Of a stretch of 15,997 bases of DNA, positions 6,806 through 13,892 are shown piece after piece. The DNA lies in assembly GCA_024224995.1 (NCBI GenBank), contig JAAENB010001183.1, positions 1 through 15,997 on the forward strand, given 5' to 3'. Origin of the DNA: a bacterium. Lineage in GTDB: Bacteria; Spirochaetota; UBA4802; UBA5550. A program made the position numbers and the translations under genes. The notes below the pieces were generated by a model, which saw only the letters and a list, made by a program, of their open reading frames with translations, made no database searches and was not told where the DNA came from. The number at the start of each line of letters is the position of its first letter. Positions within the stretch are counted from its first letter, which is position 1.

Positions 6806-6971
6806 GCTTCGAATTACAAAATGCTTGCAAATATAATTGACTAAGTATATGCTTTCATAATACCATAGGTGTACGATTTAAAGGAGTGTGGAGTTTGTAA
6901 AAAACACCACATCGGTTTTGTTTGGATAGATATAACGTAGTAATTAAATAAAATAAACAGGAGTATGGAAT

Positions 6972-7877
6972 ATGGAAACCACGTTTTATTCTTTGGCCTC
7001 TAAGAATAATTTTAATATGGCTTTAAGGCATTTCTTTACAGTAAATGAAGTTGTAGATGATATTGAATCCAAAAAGAATCTTGCGGATGTGATCAATGAG
7101 CTGCTTGATGAGGATGAGATTGTAGTCGACCAGATACTGCCCATTGTTGGAGCTATTATCAGGGATAAGTTCAATTACAGTTATGACTCCTACGGTATTC
7201 CTCATTCGATTGATGATTTTAAATTGATTGCGGAAGAGACCCTGAAATGGACGGCTCTCGATATCATTATAGTCTATTATGATCCAACAGGGAAAGTGGT
7301 ACTTATTAATCCCAAAAACATCGATCATTTCGAAAAAGTACGGGAACTTTCGGGCGACCAGCTTCTTGTTGTGTATGCTAAATTCCTTAAAGAAGAGAAT
7401 AAGAAGGTTGAAGAAGAAGCAATCATGGCTATTGAAGAGATGATTGCCGGTAAGGATGTTTTTATCAATAAAGAGTTTATTGACCAGACAGTATCGGCAC
7501 CGGCTCCCGCGGCAAAAGCGAAGCCAAAAGCAGACTCTTCCAGGAAAAAAAATGTAACTTCCATGTACGGAGTGCAGGTTTCCAACGAGCTTTTCCATAA
7601 TGGCAATGTTGAAGCATGGAAAAAGATCATAGAAAGCTATCACACCAAATTTCCGGGCTGCCAGGTACATGTTTTCTTTGACAATGAAATAATCAATGAC
7701 CTGAATTCTCTTTTTAAATGGGGTAAAGTAAACCATGCCGATACCATCTTTTTCCAGGTAGCTGGAGAGAATGTTCAAGGAGTATCAAAATTAAAGAAAT
7801 ATCTTTTCGAGGGTGCCAGTAAGAGATATGAACAGTTCTTGAAAATTGGTGTTGGACAGGTTCTGAACCTGTTTTAA
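6972..7877 (+). CDS. Hypothetical protein between cfpA and ppdK
   Basis: I do not recognise a domain in this 301-residue soluble protein. Residues 1-165 form an acidic alpha/beta-looking region containing TALDIIIVYYDPTGKVVLINP and a Glu/Lys-rich helix (KEENKKVEEEAIMAIEEMI). A short Ala/Pro/Lys linker follows (about 171-190, APAPAAKAKPK). A C-terminal domain of about 110 residues then contains VEAWKKIIESYHTKFPGCQVHVFFDNE and ends VGQVLNLF. There is no signal peptide or membrane segment. AGGAG lies 8 bases before the ATG. The PPDK-like gene begins 42 bases after the stop, so the two probably share an operon, while the cfpA terminator separates it from the gene before. A possible weak promoter (TTGACT 6837-6842, TAATAC 6858-6863) lies in the 224-base gap upstream. 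A role with the PPDK-like protein is only a guess from position. Confidence 0.85.
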   Translation: METTFYSLASKNNFNMALRHFFTVNEVVDDIESKKNLADVINELLDEDEIVVDQILPIVGAIIRDKFNYSYDSYGIPHSIDDFKLIAEETLKWTALDIIIVYYDPTGKVVLINPKNIDHFEKVRELSGDQLLVVYAKFLKEENKKVEEEAIMAIEEMIAGKDVFINKEFIDQTVSAPAPAAKAKPKADSSRKKNVTSMYGVQVSNELFHNGNVEAWKKIIESYHTKFPGCQVHVFFDNEIINDLNSLFKWGKVNHADTIFFQVAGENVQGVSKLKKYLFEGASKRYEQFLKIGVGQVLNLF

Positions 7878-7919
7878 TAGAATGGTTATGGAAAAAATAA
7901 TACGAACAGGGAGAGAATA

Positions 7920-10532
7920 ATGGACAAGAATATTATATATTTTAATAAAAATCTGAAAGAAGTGGATGAGAAGGTGCGGGGAAAGCTGGGGATCAGGGGC
8001 CGGAGAGCTGTTGATCTCGCTATGATGGGACTCCCTATTGCTCCCGGGTTTATAATTGATTCGGAGCTTACTCAAAACCTGCCTCATGTTAATTTAAAAG
8101 AGATACTTCAGGAATATATTGGGAATATTGAAAAAGGAACCAAGAAAAAATTCGGGGATCCAAAAAAGCCATTGATGCTTAAGGTGGTACTCAGTTCCGG
8201 CCTCAATGTCCCTAATTTTCCTTCTATCCATAATATTGGAATGAATTCTGAAACCGTAGAGGGATTTGGTAAAATTACCAATGAAGCCTTTGCTTACGGA
8301 GAATATCTTTATAATCTACGGAATATCAGTGAAAAGATCTATGATATGGAAGACGAAGAAAGAAAGGAAATAGAAGGAAAACTGGCTAAAAAACCGAAAA
8401 TCGAAGAGGTAAAAACAGTCATTTCTTCGTATATCAAGCATTTTGGCGACCGTTATAGTGAAGATGTTTTTGACCAGCTGGGCATGATCCTCAAAGGGGC
8501 TTCGACACGCTATTGTGAATCGGAAATAGATGTGGACAATTCCCTTGCTATTATTGTTCAGGCAATGGTTTACGGGAACTATGGAGAGCATTCCTATTCC
8601 GGTAATTACCATACTAGAAACATTATTACCGGGGACAAAGAGATCCAGGGTGACTTCTTACAGAATGAATTTGATTTTTCTACGGGAAAGGCCAAAGATA
8701 TAAACAAGATCGATAAACAATACTACGATAAATTTACCGAAATCGCCCAGAAGTTAGAAGAAAATTTTTGGGAGATCCGGAATATTAAGTTCACTATTGA
8801 AGAAAAGGATTTCTGGCTCGTTGAACAGCGTGAGGTCGACGAAAAATCAACCCAATCCCAGGTAAAGACCCTTCTTGATTTGAACGGACGGGGAGTCATT
8901 ACCGATGAATACCTGGTTTCGAGGATTAAACCAAACCAGTTGAATGAGCTGCTCCACCCGGTTATTGACCCGCGAACGATCAAATCGATTAAGAGCTTGA
9001 AAGGGGGAATCGCCGGTTCCACGGGAGCCGCCATAGGACGGGTATTCTTTTCTACGCCAAAACTTCTTGAAGAGTATAGAAAGGCTATTATGCATGGCGA
9101 GGATACAAAAATGATCCTTGTTCTGAATTCGTCGTACGCGGAAGATGTTAAAGCTATTGAGGTTGGCCAGGGGGTTATTACTGTTGAGGGAGGTTTTTCT
9201 TCTCACGCCCCTGTTGTTGCCCGAAGTATTGGCAAGGTTGCCATGGTGCAGCCCGACATGAAAATAAAAGGGAACACGTTTACCCTGGCAGGGAAAACCG
9301 TAAAAGAGGGAGACTATGTGTCTATAAATGTTCCTTATTATGAAGATCCAACCATTTACCTGGGCAAGGTTGGACTTATTGAGCCTGAGTTTAAGAGCAA
9401 CGGCCTTCTAGAGTTTCTCCAGGTTGTTCAAAAATTTATTGAGGATTTTGATGTCCGGGCCAATGCCGACCAGGGAAGAGACGCTATTGTTGCCAAGGAT
9501 TTTAACGCACTGGGAATTGGTCTTTGTAGAACTGAACATATGTTCTTTAATGAAAAAAGAATTATGAAGTTCAGGGAGATGATCATTGCCGGTAATGAAA
9601 AGGAAAGAAGAAAAGCGCTTGAAGCGCTTCGGCCAATGCAGCGGTCTGACTTTTATGACCTTTTTAAAACCATGGAAGGCTACCCGGTTACTATTCGTCT
9701 CCTGGATGCTCCGCTTCATGAATTCTTACCCAGAACCGAAGAGAGTATGAAAGAATTCATTAAGTATATGCAGGGCAGGAATAAGAGTACCAAAGGGACC
9801 GAGATCCGGGCAACCTGTGAAGAACTGGCGGAAATGAATCCTATGCTGGGGCATAGAGGATGCCGGGTTGCTATCACCTATCCTGAGATCTATGAAATGC
9901 AGTGCAGAGCTATTTTTGAAGCAGCCTGTATGCTTAGAAAAGAAGGCGTTGACGTAAAACCGGAAATTATGATACCCATTGTAATGGGAAAAGAAGAGAT
10001 AAAATTCCTCAAGAATGGTAAGAAAATCGAAGGTACCGAGGTTCGGGGTATTCGTGACATTAAGAATGATGTTCTTGACGAATACGGCATAGAAGATCTT
10101 GAGTATGAGGTTGGAACCATGATTGAGCTGCCGGCAGCCGCTCTTGGTGCCGGGAATATTGCCCAGTACGCGGAGTTTTTCAGTTTTGGAACAAATGACC
10201 TTACCCAGACGACCTATGGGCTTTCCCGGGATGACTCCAGTACATTCTTCCCTGACTATTCCCTTTTTGACCTTATGAAGCACAATCCTTTTAAGGTTCT
10301 CGGGGATGAAGTTAAGGAACTTATTGGTATCGCAGCCCTCAGGGGACGGCTTACCAGGCCCGACATTAAAATGGGATTATGTGGTGAGCACGGAGCTGAC
10401 CCGAAGAATATTGGTTTCTGTATGGAAGCAGGGCTTAATTATGTTTCCTGTTCTCCGTACTCAATTCCTCTGGCAAAGCTTGCTATTGCTCAACGTAATA
10501 TTAAGATGAAGCAGAAAGAGGAGAAAAAGTAA
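7920..10532 (+). CDS. ppdK: Pyruvate, phosphate dikinase-like protein with altered ATP-binding residues
   Basis: PPDK interconverts pyruvate + ATP + Pi and PEP + AMP + PPi through a phosphohistidine on a swivelling domain. The 870-residue length and domain order are typical: N-terminal nucleotide domain, central phosphohistidine domain with GGFSSHAPVVAR (His429), and a C-terminal PEP/pyruvate barrel. The barrel residues all appear intact: R537 in GLCRTEH, R593 in RLLDAPLHEFLP, E736 in GTMIELP, N759-D760 in FGTNDLTQ, C821 in GLCGEHG, and NPMLGHRGC. The N-terminal domain differs. By my alignment to Clostridium symbiosum PPDK, GGKG reads GIRG (24-27), the loop with Arg92 reads VVLSSG (Leu91), Glu323 is Lys290 and Gln335 is Glu302. 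Arg337 is kept as Arg304. ATP use is therefore uncertain. The ribosome site is GGGAGAG. The gene lies 42 bases after the hypothetical gene and converges on pgk. Confidence 0.9.
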   Translation: MDKNIIYFNKNLKEVDEKVRGKLGIRGRRAVDLAMMGLPIAPGFIIDSELTQNLPHVNLKEILQEYIGNIEKGTKKKFGDPKKPLMLKVVLSSGLNVPNFPSIHNIGMNSETVEGFGKITNEAFAYGEYLYNLRNISEKIYDMEDEERKEIEGKLAKKPKIEEVKTVISSYIKHFGDRYSEDVFDQLGMILKGASTRYCESEIDVDNSLAIIVQAMVYGNYGEHSYSGNYHTRNIITGDKEIQGDFLQNEFDFSTGKAKDINKIDKQYYDKFTEIAQKLEENFWEIRNIKFTIEEKDFWLVEQREVDEKSTQSQVKTLLDLNGRGVITDEYLVSRIKPNQLNELLHPVIDPRTIKSIKSLKGGIAGSTGAAIGRVFFSTPKLLEEYRKAIMHGEDTKMILVLNSSYAEDVKAIEVGQGVITVEGGFSSHAPVVARSIGKVAMVQPDMKIKGNTFTLAGKTVKEGDYVSINVPYYEDPTIYLGKVGLIEPEFKSNGLLEFLQVVQKFIEDFDVRANADQGRDAIVAKDFNALGIGLCRTEHMFFNEKRIMKFREMIIAGNEKERRKALEALRPMQRSDFYDLFKTMEGYPVTIRLLDAPLHEFLPRTEESMKEFIKYMQGRNKSTKGTEIRATCEELAEMNPMLGHRGCRVAITYPEIYEMQCRAIFEAACMLRKEGVDVKPEIMIPIVMGKEEIKFLKNGKKIEGTEVRGIRDIKNDVLDEYGIEDLEYEVGTMIELPAAALGAGNIAQYAEFFSFGTNDLTQTTYGLSRDDSSTFFPDYSLFDLMKHNPFKVLGDEVKELIGIAALRGRLTRPDIKMGLCGEHGADPKNIGFCMEAGLNYVSCSPYSIPLAKLAIAQRNIKMKQKEEKK

Positions 10533-10554
10533 GGTAATCGGAGGCCCCCGGAGA

Positions 10555-10670
10555 GGGGGCCGGGTAATCAGTAATCGGATTACGAGCTTTTATCATAAAA
10601 AAACGGTAATTAAATTACCGTTTTTTTTATATCAGGATCAGCTAAACCGATCACCGGTTACCCGGCCCCC
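10555..10670. repeat. 13-bp inverted repeat flanking the ppdK/pgk terminator
   Basis: GGGGGCCGGGTAA at 10555-10567 is exactly complementary to TTACCCGGCCCCC at 10658-10670. Between them are a GTAATCGGATTAC palindrome (10571-10583) and the AT-rich terminator hairpin. The nested structure fills the spacer between two convergent metabolic genes. It could be an intergenic palindromic repeat or simply extend the terminator. Confidence 0.6.
10597..10628. terminator. Bidirectional intrinsic terminator between ppdK and pgk
   Basis: AAAAAAACGGTAAT (10597-10610) pairs with ATTACCGTTTTTTT (10614-10627) around a TAA loop. A T-run is present on both strands, so the hairpin can stop transcripts from both converging genes. 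Confidence 0.9.
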
Positions 10671-10677
10671 CGGTGGT

Positions 10678-10690
10678 TGAGCGGAGCCGA
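10678..10690 (+). repeat. Short dispersed repeat, copy 1
   Basis: TGAGCGGAGCCGA lies within GGTGGTTGAGCGGAGCCG followed by AAACC, which can fold into a small hairpin (GGTxxTT...AAACC). An exact 13-base copy of the core is found on the opposite strand at 15792-15804. Both copies lie outside genes, next to terminators. Confidence 0.45.
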
Positions 10691-10698
10691 AACCCCGT

Positions 10699-11883
10699 CT
10701 ACTTATCAAGTGCTGCGAAGCCGGGCAGGGTTTTTCCTTCCAGTAATTCCAGGAAGGCACCGCCCCCGGTTGAAATATAGGACATTTTGTCGGCAACACC
10801 TGCCTGGTTAACTGCTGTGACACTGTCTCCGCCGCCTACAATGCTGAGGCAGTCCAATTCTGCCAGGGTATTTGCTATGGCATTGGTTGCTGCTGCGAAA
10901 TTGGACATTTCAAAGGCCCCCATTGGGCCGTTCCAGATGGCTGTTTTGGTTTCTTTGAGCTTCTCAATAAAAAGTTTTGTTGTTTCCGGGCCAACATCAA
11001 GACCCATGAGATCATCGGGGATGCTGTCTATGGAAATAACCTGGACTGGCGCGTCATTGTTGAATTCCGCTGCCGCTACCACATCTACGGGGAGTAATAT
11101 TTCCACGCCCTTGGCCTTTGCTTCATCCAGGATCTCTTTTGCCGTATCAACCAGGTCTTCTTCGAGAAGAGATTTTCCTACGGAATAGCCCTGTGCTTTT
11201 AAGAAGGTAAAAGCCATACCGCCGCCTATGATAATATAATTCACTTTCGTGAGGATATTTTTAAGGGCATCGAGCTTTGATGAGACCTTGGCTCCGCCGA
11301 TTATCGCTCCAAGGGGTCTTTCGGGGTTTCCCATGGCTTTTTTAAAGTATTCGATCTCGTTTTTGAGAAGAAATCCGGCCGCGCAGATATCAACATGCCT
11401 GGTTACCGCATCATTTGAGGCGTGGCTCCGGTGGGCAGTGGCGAAGGCGTCATTGATATAAATATCGGCAAGAGATGCCATCTTTTTCCCCAGTTCTTCA
11501 TCGTTTTTTCCTTCACCCGCATCATACCGTATGTTTTCAAGAAGGGCAATTTCTCCTTCCCCCAGGGTATCGGTTATTTTTTTTACTTCTTCGCCTATTG
11601 GCGCGTCAATAAATTTGACTTCTTTGTTGATTATTTCCGAGAGTTTCGCGGCTACGGGCCCCAGACTCATCTCCGGAACTACTTTCCCTTTTGGGCGGCC
11701 CAGGTGTGACATAAGGATTATTTTCGCGCCTTTGTCGAGACAGAGCTGTATTGTGGGGAGGGTGGCGTTGATCCTGGTGGTGTCGGTGATATTCATGTCT
11801 TTGTCATAGGGGACATTGTAGTCTACCCTGATTAGAACGCGTTTTCCTGCCAGGTCGAGCTGGTCAATATACTTGATTGTCAT
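10699..11883 (-). CDS. pgk: Phosphoglycerate kinase
   Basis: This cytoplasmic glycolytic enzyme transfers phosphate from 1,3-bisphosphoglycerate to ADP. The 394-residue length is standard for bacterial Pgk, and the motifs run in order: RVDYNVP (18-24, substrate binding), SHLGRPKG, LLENIRYDAGEG, INDAFATAHRSHAS, the nucleotide-binding GGAKVSSKL, GGGMAFTFLKA, WNGPMGAFE, IVGGGDSVTA and STGGGAFLELLEG. RVDYNVP replaces the more usual RVDFNVP, a conservative change. The ATG is preceded by GAGG. A promoter lies at 12058-12088, which implies a leader of about 165 bases containing a large inverted repeat. The gene ends at a terminator shared with the convergent PPDK-like gene, so two enzymes of the triose-phosphate-to-pyruvate segment face each other. 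Confidence 0.98.
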   Translation of the reverse strand: MTIKYIDQLDLAGKRVLIRVDYNVPYDKDMNITDTTRINATLPTIQLCLDKGAKIILMSHLGRPKGKVVPEMSLGPVAAKLSEIINKEVKFIDAPIGEEVKKITDTLGEGEIALLENIRYDAGEGKNDEELGKKMASLADIYINDAFATAHRSHASNDAVTRHVDICAAGFLLKNEIEYFKKAMGNPERPLGAIIGGAKVSSKLDALKNILTKVNYIIIGGGMAFTFLKAQGYSVGKSLLEEDLVDTAKEILDEAKAKGVEILLPVDVVAAAEFNNDAPVQVISIDSIPDDLMGLDVGPETTKLFIEKLKETKTAIWNGPMGAFEMSNFAAATNAIANTLAELDCLSIVGGGDSVTAVNQAGVADKMSYISTGGGAFLELLEGKTLPGFAALDK

Positions 11884-11931
11884 TTTTTGTACCTCGTTTT
11901 TATATTTTATTGTTCAAAAGTGGGTGCAGCG

Positions 11932-12019
11932 GGCAGTAGAGTGACATCTCTTCGGGATGCTGCGGAACTCGCTTCGCTCAAACAGTCCTCACACCCCGAA
12001 GAGGTGTCACTCTACTGCC
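11932..12019. repeat. 88-base element with 25-bp inverted repeat in the pgk leader
   Basis: The arms 11932-11956 and 11995-12019 (GGCAGTAGAGTGACA... and its complement, ending CTCTACTGCC) pair over 25 positions with a single mismatch, which is a T-G wobble when read on the plus strand. The 38-base interior contains ACTCGCTTCGCTCAAACAGT, itself weakly self-complementary. It lies between the predicted pgk promoter and the pgk start codon, so the pgk transcript should carry it. Confidence 0.75.
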
Positions 12020-12057
12020 TGATGGCGTTTTTACCACTCTGTTTGGTTGTAATGCTG

Positions 12058-12088
12058 ATTATAATAGCAAGTATTTGTTCTTAGTCAA
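12058..12088 (-). promoter_or_regulatory. Promoter of pgk
   Basis: On the minus strand, TTGACT (12088-12083) is followed by TATTATAAT. TATTAT (12066-12061) has 16-base spacing and the perfect TATAAT (12063-12058) has 19. The predicted transcript starts near 12051. No terminator is visible between tatC and this site, so some read-through from tatC is possible. Confidence 0.55.
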
Positions 12089-12096
12089 GAGTATTT

Positions 12097-13299
12097 TTAT
12101 CCGCGTAATTCCTTTTTTCTCTGACGGATGAAGATAACTCGTGATATCACTACGGATATTTCGTAGAGGAACATAATTGGTATTGCCACAAATGCCTGTG
12201 AAAATACATCAGGCGGGCTGATTACCGCTGCTAAAACCCATATGACTACTATGGCAATTTTTCGTTTCTGGACCAGGGTCTGGGGAGTGATTATTCCTAT
12301 GCGGGTTAATATGAGCGATATAATGGGAAGCTCAAATAGGAACCCCATAAGGAGGCTGAACAGGATAATAAAGCTCATAAAACTGTTTGCACCAATGGTT
12401 CCTTTGGTGGCATCGGGAATAAAACTTATGAGAATCTTTAATATAGCAGGGAGAAGGCCAAAATAGACAAAGGCTACACCGCCATAGAAGAGTAATACGG
12501 CACAAGTAATGGATATCCGGGAAAACCAACGGTCTTTTTTCGTAATTGCAGGGATAATAAATTTCCAGAGTTGGTATATAATTACCGGAATGCCCAGCAA
12601 AATAGCAACCAAAAAGGCGGCCTTGATCTGCAGCATAAATCCGCCCGTTAGTTCGAAAATATTTAGATCCAAGTCTACTTTTAATGCTGTTGTTGCTTCT
12701 TCAAATGGAAGAACAAGATATTTTACGAGATCATTGGCAAAATAGAAGCCAATAGCGGTGAAACCAAATACCGTAGCGAAAATTTTGAGGAATCGTGTCC
12801 GGAATTCATCGAGATGACCAACAATGCTCATGGGATCGTCTCCCCGTTCAATAGCGTCGGGATTTATGTCCTCGTCCTCTTCTTCCATGGTCTTCTCAAG
12901 CGCTTTATCTCCGGAATCATCTCCGGGGTCATCTGCTGCGTCAGTTAAAACTTCGAGAAATTTTTCAGTGGGAGACAGTTTTTTCGCCGGAACAGTGGTT
13001 GTGGTGGTTTCTACAACTGTTTCGTTCTTCTTTGCATTCTCTTTTTCCTCAAGATAGGAATCAATTACGCCTTTTTTAGGGGATTCAACAGCAGCAGCTT
13101 TTAGCGTTTTTCGCTGAGTGGACTTTTTTTTGCTGCTTTTTTTTATGCCCGGTTTCTTCACTGCAGCTTTTTTGACGGTTTTTGCACCGGTTACTGCTTT
13201 TTTGGCAGTCTTTTTTACGGCAGATTTGATCGTTTTTTTCGCAGTGGTCTTCTTTTTCGTCTTTTTCTTTGCCACAGTGGTCTTTTTTTTCTCAGCCAA
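12097..13299 (-). CDS. tatC: Sec-independent protein translocase TatC with long lysine-rich N-terminal extension
   Basis: TatC is the twin-arginine signal-peptide receptor of the Tat export system in the inner membrane. The TatC domain covers about residues 155-400, with six membrane segments and family landmarks: HLDEFRTR (HLxELR in E. coli), YFANDLVKYLVLP, IYQLWKFIIPAITKKDRW, GFLFELPI, and SPPDVFSQAFVAIPIMFLYE. The E. coli Glu103 position reads Asp (KKDR), a conservative change. The first ~65 residues are a Lys/Ala/Thr repeat-like tail (AEKKKTTVAKKKTKKKTTAK...), followed by an acidic linker with EEEDEDINPD (about 65-150). The extension is real: the TTG start at 13299 has AGGAG 7 bases before it, and a TTGACA promoter sits just upstream. 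Usual TatC proteins are about 250 residues, so this one is about 150 longer. No tatA or tatB is in the window. Confidence 0.96.
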   Translation of the reverse strand: MAEKKKTTVAKKKTKKKTTAKKTIKSAVKKTAKKAVTGAKTVKKAAVKKPGIKKSSKKKSTQRKTLKAAAVESPKKGVIDSYLEEKENAKKNETVVETTTTTVPAKKLSPTEKFLEVLTDAADDPGDDSGDKALEKTMEEEDEDINPDAIERGDDPMSIVGHLDEFRTRFLKIFATVFGFTAIGFYFANDLVKYLVLPFEEATTALKVDLDLNIFELTGGFMLQIKAAFLVAILLGIPVIIYQLWKFIIPAITKKDRWFSRISITCAVLLFYGGVAFVYFGLLPAILKILISFIPDATKGTIGANSFMSFIILFSLLMGFLFELPIISLILTRIGIITPQTLVQKRKIAIVVIWVLAAVISPPDVFSQAFVAIPIMFLYEISVVISRVIFIRQRKKELRG

Positions 13300-13332
13300 A
13301 CCGCTTCTCCTTTTTCCAGTGCTTTTTTGCAG

Positions 13333-13362
13333 ATATTCTTTTTATATGCCCGCTAATGTCAA
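13333..13362 (-). promoter_or_regulatory. Promoter of tatC
   Basis: On the minus strand, a consensus TTGACA (13362-13357) is followed after 18 bases by GAATAT (13338-13333). Transcription would begin near 13326, leaving a short leader of about 27 bases that includes the AGGAG ribosome site. Confidence 0.5.
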
Positions 13363-13425
13363 GTGTTTTTGATTCTCTCCCATAGAGGAGTAGTTCAAAC
13401 TTTTTAGAATATTAAACCGATATCA

Positions 13426-13580
13426 GGGAATAAGTCTGATCTTTCCGGAACAGGAGTCCCGATTCTTATTGAAACTGAAGGAATCGGGACGACGCCCGGG
13501 AGCAAAACAGTCCCGCTTCCTTAAAAAGACTAAAAAGAGGCGGGATTCGCCTGGGTGGAGGAAAGATCAGACTTATTCCC
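13426..13580. repeat. 155-bp palindromic element with perfect 21-bp terminal inverted repeats
   Basis: The ends 13426-13446 (GGGAATAAGTCTGATC...) and 13560-13580 (...GATCAGACTTATTCCC) are exact reverse complements over 21 bases. The interior holds two further hairpins. GTCCCGATTC (13456-13465) pairs with GAATCGGGAC (13481-13490), and TCCCGCTTCCTT pairs imperfectly with AAGAGGCGGGA before the right end. The whole folds as a junction with two side arms. There is no coding capacity. It could be a miniature transposable element or an untranscribed intergenic palindrome. It lies in the 593-base gene-free spacer between the divergent tatC and acyl-CoA synthetase genes. Confidence 0.75.
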
Positions 13581-13624
13581 GAGCGCACCAACTGAATTTT
13601 ACTGCATACTGTTATACCGGTAGG

Positions 13625-13711
13625 GCGCAGCTAACGCTGCGCGAAGAGGGAGGGGGGTGAAGGGGGCTGCGCCCCCTTCACCCCTCCCTCTTCGCGGCGC
13701 GTTAGCGCCGC
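13625..13711. repeat. GC-rich triple-hairpin element
   Basis: Three hairpins are packed end to end. GCGCAGCTAACGCTGCGC (13625-13642) has a 7-bp stem and TAAC loop. A 24-bp stem with a two-G bulge covers about 13642-13694 (CGAAGAGGGAGGGG... against ...CCCCTCCCTCTTCG). GCGGCGCGTTAGCGCCGC (13694-13711) has a 7-bp stem and GTTA loop. The two outer loops, TAAC and GTTA, are complementary. The GC content is far above that of the flanking AT-rich promoter region. Confidence 0.75.
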
Positions 13712-13778
13712 GTTACCCGGGAGTAGATTCATTTATTCAGGTGTATCGAATAGTTGCGATAATAACGAAATTAATATC

Positions 13779-13806
13779 TTGACAATTAAATAAATCTTTT
13801 TATAAA
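13779..13806 (+). promoter_or_regulatory. Promoter of the acyl-CoA synthetase gene
   Basis: TTGACA (13779-13784) is followed after 16 bases by TATAAA (13801-13806). The -35 region ATATCTTGACAATT matches the cfpA promoter over 14 bases and has the same spacing. The leader is about 80 bases long and AT-rich. Confidence 0.65.
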
Positions 13807-13892
13807 TAATTCAATAGTGCGGCAATAGTCGTGAGCAAAACAAAATTTACTTAATAAAAATATAAACATACAATATTTATACGGAGGATTTA

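Noticed and set aside
7023..7778. 251-codon minus-strand open frame opposite the 301-residue gene
   Set aside because: It has no ribosome site or known motif, and the plus-strand frame has a proper start and operon context.
9726..10283. 185-codon minus-strand open frame inside the PPDK-like gene
   Set aside because: It lies fully antisense to a gene with clear family motifs. Its translation is low-complexity and shows no recognisable domain, so it is a shadow frame.
11887..12084. 65-codon plus-strand frame in the tatC-pgk spacer
   Set aside because: It is made by reading through the 25-bp inverted repeat and overlaps the pgk promoter. There is no ribosome site.
13469..13660. 63-codon plus-strand frame in the tatC-acyl-CoA synthetase spacer
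   Set aside because: It spans parts of two palindromic elements, and its composition reflects those repeats rather than a protein.
13642..13670. G-quadruplex motif in the G-rich arm
   Set aside because: Only three separate runs of three or more G can be formed with loops. The strand has a nearly perfect complement next to it, so hairpin formation is more likely.
13620..13715. Integron attC site
   Set aside because: GTTAG and CTAAC occur in the hairpin loops, but they do not match the GTTRRRY/RYYYAAC core sites, and no integrase or cassette array is present.
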